Part shown: in pieces, positions 14,770 through 15,886 of the stretch
How positions within the stretch are numbered: position 1 is the stretch's first letter
Layout of the letters: every line of letters begins with the position of its first letter
Origin: Natronohydrobacter sp.
Lineage (GTDB): Bacteria; Pseudomonadota; Alphaproteobacteria; Rhodobacterales; Rhodobacteraceae
Assembly: GCA_007123015.1 (NCBI GenBank)
Contig: SKSL01000072.1
Coordinates: 1-15,886, forward strand
DNA: 15,886 nucleotides
Direction: 5' to 3'
Made by a program: the position numbers and the translations under genes
The notes under the pieces: generated by a model
Told to the model about the DNA's origin: nothing
Seen by the model: the letters and a program-made list of their open reading frames with translations, nothing else
The model's database searches: none

Positions 14770-14800
14770 CTTGCGCGGCCTTGAAATAATATTGCGCAAG
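14770..14800. promoter_or_regulatory. Inverted repeat upstream of lrp-like gene
   Basis: CTTGCGC (14770-14776) and GCGCAAG (14794-14800) form a perfect 7-bp inverted repeat around a 17-base AT-rich centre with TTGAAATAATATT. The right arm also holds the palindrome TTGCGCAA. It lies 42 bases before the Lrp start codon. Lrp-family proteins often bind AT-rich sites with dyad symmetry near their own gene, so this could be an autoregulatory operator. Binding is inference. Confidence 0.45.
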
Positions 14801-14842
14801 CCGCCCTGCGCGCGTAAAGAGTGCAAAAAGGGAGTGGGCAGC

Positions 14843-15343
14843 ATGTCAGGCGGCAAGCTTGATCCGATTGACCGCAAGATATTGGCGGAATTGCAGGCAG
14901 ATGGTCGGATGACCAATGTTGAACTGGCCAAGCGCGTGGGCATCTCTGCGCCACCCTGTCTGCGGCGGGTGCGCAGTCTTGAAGATTCTGGCTTCATTCG
15001 CGGATATCACGCGCAGGTCAATGCGCGCGATCTGGGCTTCGAAGTGCAGGTCTTTGTGATGGTGGGCCTGAATTCTCAGGCCGAGGCCGATCTGTCCCGC
15101 TTCGAGCAACGCTGCCGCGACTGGCCGCTGGTGCGCGAGTGTCACATGCTCAATGGTGAGATCGATTTCATCCTGAAATGCGTGGCGCCGGATTTGTCGT
15201 CTTTCCATCATTTTCTGACAGAAGAGCTGCTGGCCGCCGAGAATGTGATCACAGTGAAGACATCACTGGTGATCCGCTGTGCCAAGACCGAGCCGGGTGT
15301 TCCTTTCGACGTTCTCGAAGAGCGTACAGCGGATATCGATTGA
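14843..15343 (+). CDS. Lrp/AsnC-family transcriptional regulator
   Basis: 166 residues, matching Lrp length (about 160-165). The N-terminal winged-helix domain begins LDPIDRKILAELQADGRMTN (6-25), with the helix-turn-helix at about 25-45 (ELAKRVGISAPPCLRRVRSL). The C-terminal alpha-beta sandwich (RAM) domain starts at YHAQVNARDLGF (55-66) and includes VRECHMLNGEIDFILKC, the ligand-binding region. The PPCLRR variant is typical of Lrp-type proteins close to the amino-acid-responsive branch. The ATG at 14843 has GGGAG upstream and gives the normal N-terminus; an ATG 30 codons earlier would add a non-conserved basic tail and is rejected. It is divergent from trxB. The amino acid it senses is unknown. 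Confidence 0.93.
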   Translation: MSGGKLDPIDRKILAELQADGRMTNVELAKRVGISAPPCLRRVRSLEDSGFIRGYHAQVNARDLGFEVQVFVMVGLNSQAEADLSRFEQRCRDWPLVRECHMLNGEIDFILKCVAPDLSSFHHFLTEELLAAENVITVKTSLVIRCAKTEPGVPFDVLEERTADID

Positions 15344-15367
15344 CCCGATCCGATCCGCACGCCGCGA

Positions 15368-15886
15368 TCACCGCACGATATCTTCCTGACGAACAAACAT
15401 GTTTTTCCACGCGCGGTCGATCAGTTCTGGCGACATATGCCGTGACTTGCCTTCAAAATCGCAGATCGCGATCATCTGATCGATCAGAAAGACGGGCTGG
15501 TAATTGGCATAGACATTCTGGATCGTAGGATATTTCTTCTGAAGCAGATAGATCAGCGTTTCTTCATCGAGCGGGATCTTGCGCTTCCGGGCGACCAGCG
15601 CGAAGATTTTCAGGAAATCCGATTGGTCGGGTCCGTCGATCTTGATCTTGTAGAAGATCCTGCGCAGGGCCGCCTGGTCAAAGATGTCATTCGGGTGGAA
15701 ATTGGTTGAGAAGATGACCAGCGTGTCAAAGGGCACGATGAATTTCTCACCCGATTGCAGGGACAGGATATCGTAATTCATCTCCATCGGGACAATCCAG
15801 CGGTTCACAATGGCCTGCGGCGGTTCTTCCTGTCGGCCAAGATCGTCGATGATGAAGACGCCCCCCGTGGCCTTGAATTGCAGCGG
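15368..15886 (-). CDS. AAA-type ATPase, C-terminal part
   Basis: The gene runs off the right edge; 172 C-terminal residues are present and the start is outside. The visible part opens just before a Walker B strand, GGVFIIDDLGRQ. Downstream are sensor 1-like LVIFSTNFHP and an arginine-rich ALRRIFYKIKI that could hold the arginine finger. The Walker A motif must lie beyond the window. The C-terminal region (ARKRKIPLDEETLIYLL onward) is helical. I do not recognise a named family. The order of motifs fits an AAA+ ATPase with DD instead of DE in Walker B. It is convergent with the Lrp gene, only 24 bases between stop codons. Confidence 0.72.
   Translation of the reverse strand, partial: PLQFKATGGVFIIDDLGRQEEPPQAIVNRWIVPMEMNYDILSLQSGEKFIVPFDTLVIFSTNFHPNDIFDQAALRRIFYKIKIDGPDQSDFLKIFALVARKRKIPLDEETLIYLLQKKYPTIQNVYANYQPVFLIDQMIAICDFEGKSRHMSPELIDRAWKNMFVRQEDIVR

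Noticed and set aside
14753..14842. 30-residue N-terminal extension of the Lrp-type regulator
   Set aside because: The extension is basic and unlike the family, runs through the inverted repeat, and lacks a good ribosome-binding site; GGGAG precedes the inner ATG.

Overview
The window is a chromosomal stretch of a GC-rich alphaproteobacterium, most likely in the order Rhodobacterales (family Rhodobacteraceae). I infer this from the gene set and order: ruvC-ruvA-ruvB downstream of prmA, DUF1127, DUF1150 beside a small heat-shock protein, DUF465 beside purEK, trxB divergent from an Lrp/AsnC regulator, and a TIGR01459-type HAD protein with a family II pyrophosphatase. No genus can be fixed without a database search.

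Layout. 1-486 is the 3' end of prmA, followed by an unrecognised single-pass membrane protein (576-992), a bidirectional terminator (1016-1041) and a DUF1127 gene on the minus strand. 1504-3719 is the Holliday-junction operon ruvC-ruvA-ruvB with overlapping or nearly touching genes. 3825-7256 is a minus-strand block: ribF, a MaoC-type hydratase, a HAD hydrolase and a manganese-dependent pyrophosphatase (ppaC); the last two overlap by 4 bp. Diverging from ppaC is groES-groEL (7473-9447), with a CIRCE operator at the likely transcription start and a strong intrinsic terminator. A gene-free stretch of about 220 bases (9506-9728) follows. Then comes a minus-strand hsp20-DUF1150 pair with a very good RpoH-type promoter, and divergently DUF465 and purE-purK. 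12405-13635 holds an exported alpha/beta hydrolase and a divergent NUDIX hydrolase. A 105-bp palindromic element separates the NUDIX gene from trxB and supplies both stop codons. The window ends with trxB, a divergent Lrp/AsnC regulator and the 3' part of an AAA-type ATPase that runs off the edge.

How the genes work together. Most are housekeeping: ribosomal protein methylation, recombination (RuvABC), flavin cofactor synthesis, pyrophosphate removal, purine synthesis and thiol redox. The stress theme is protein folding: GroESL is apparently under HrcA (CIRCE) with a promoter that may also be read by RpoH, and Hsp20/DUF1150 apparently under RpoH.

I found no phage, insertion sequence, CRISPR array, toxin-antitoxin pair or defence cluster, and no convincing new multi-gene system. 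The items most worth a second look are small: the 105-bp palindromic element at 13633-13737, the hsp20 regulatory region with an extra 19-bp palindrome, the inverted repeat upstream of the Lrp gene, the structured 3' UTR of the DUF1127 gene, and the unexplained 9506-9728 gap.
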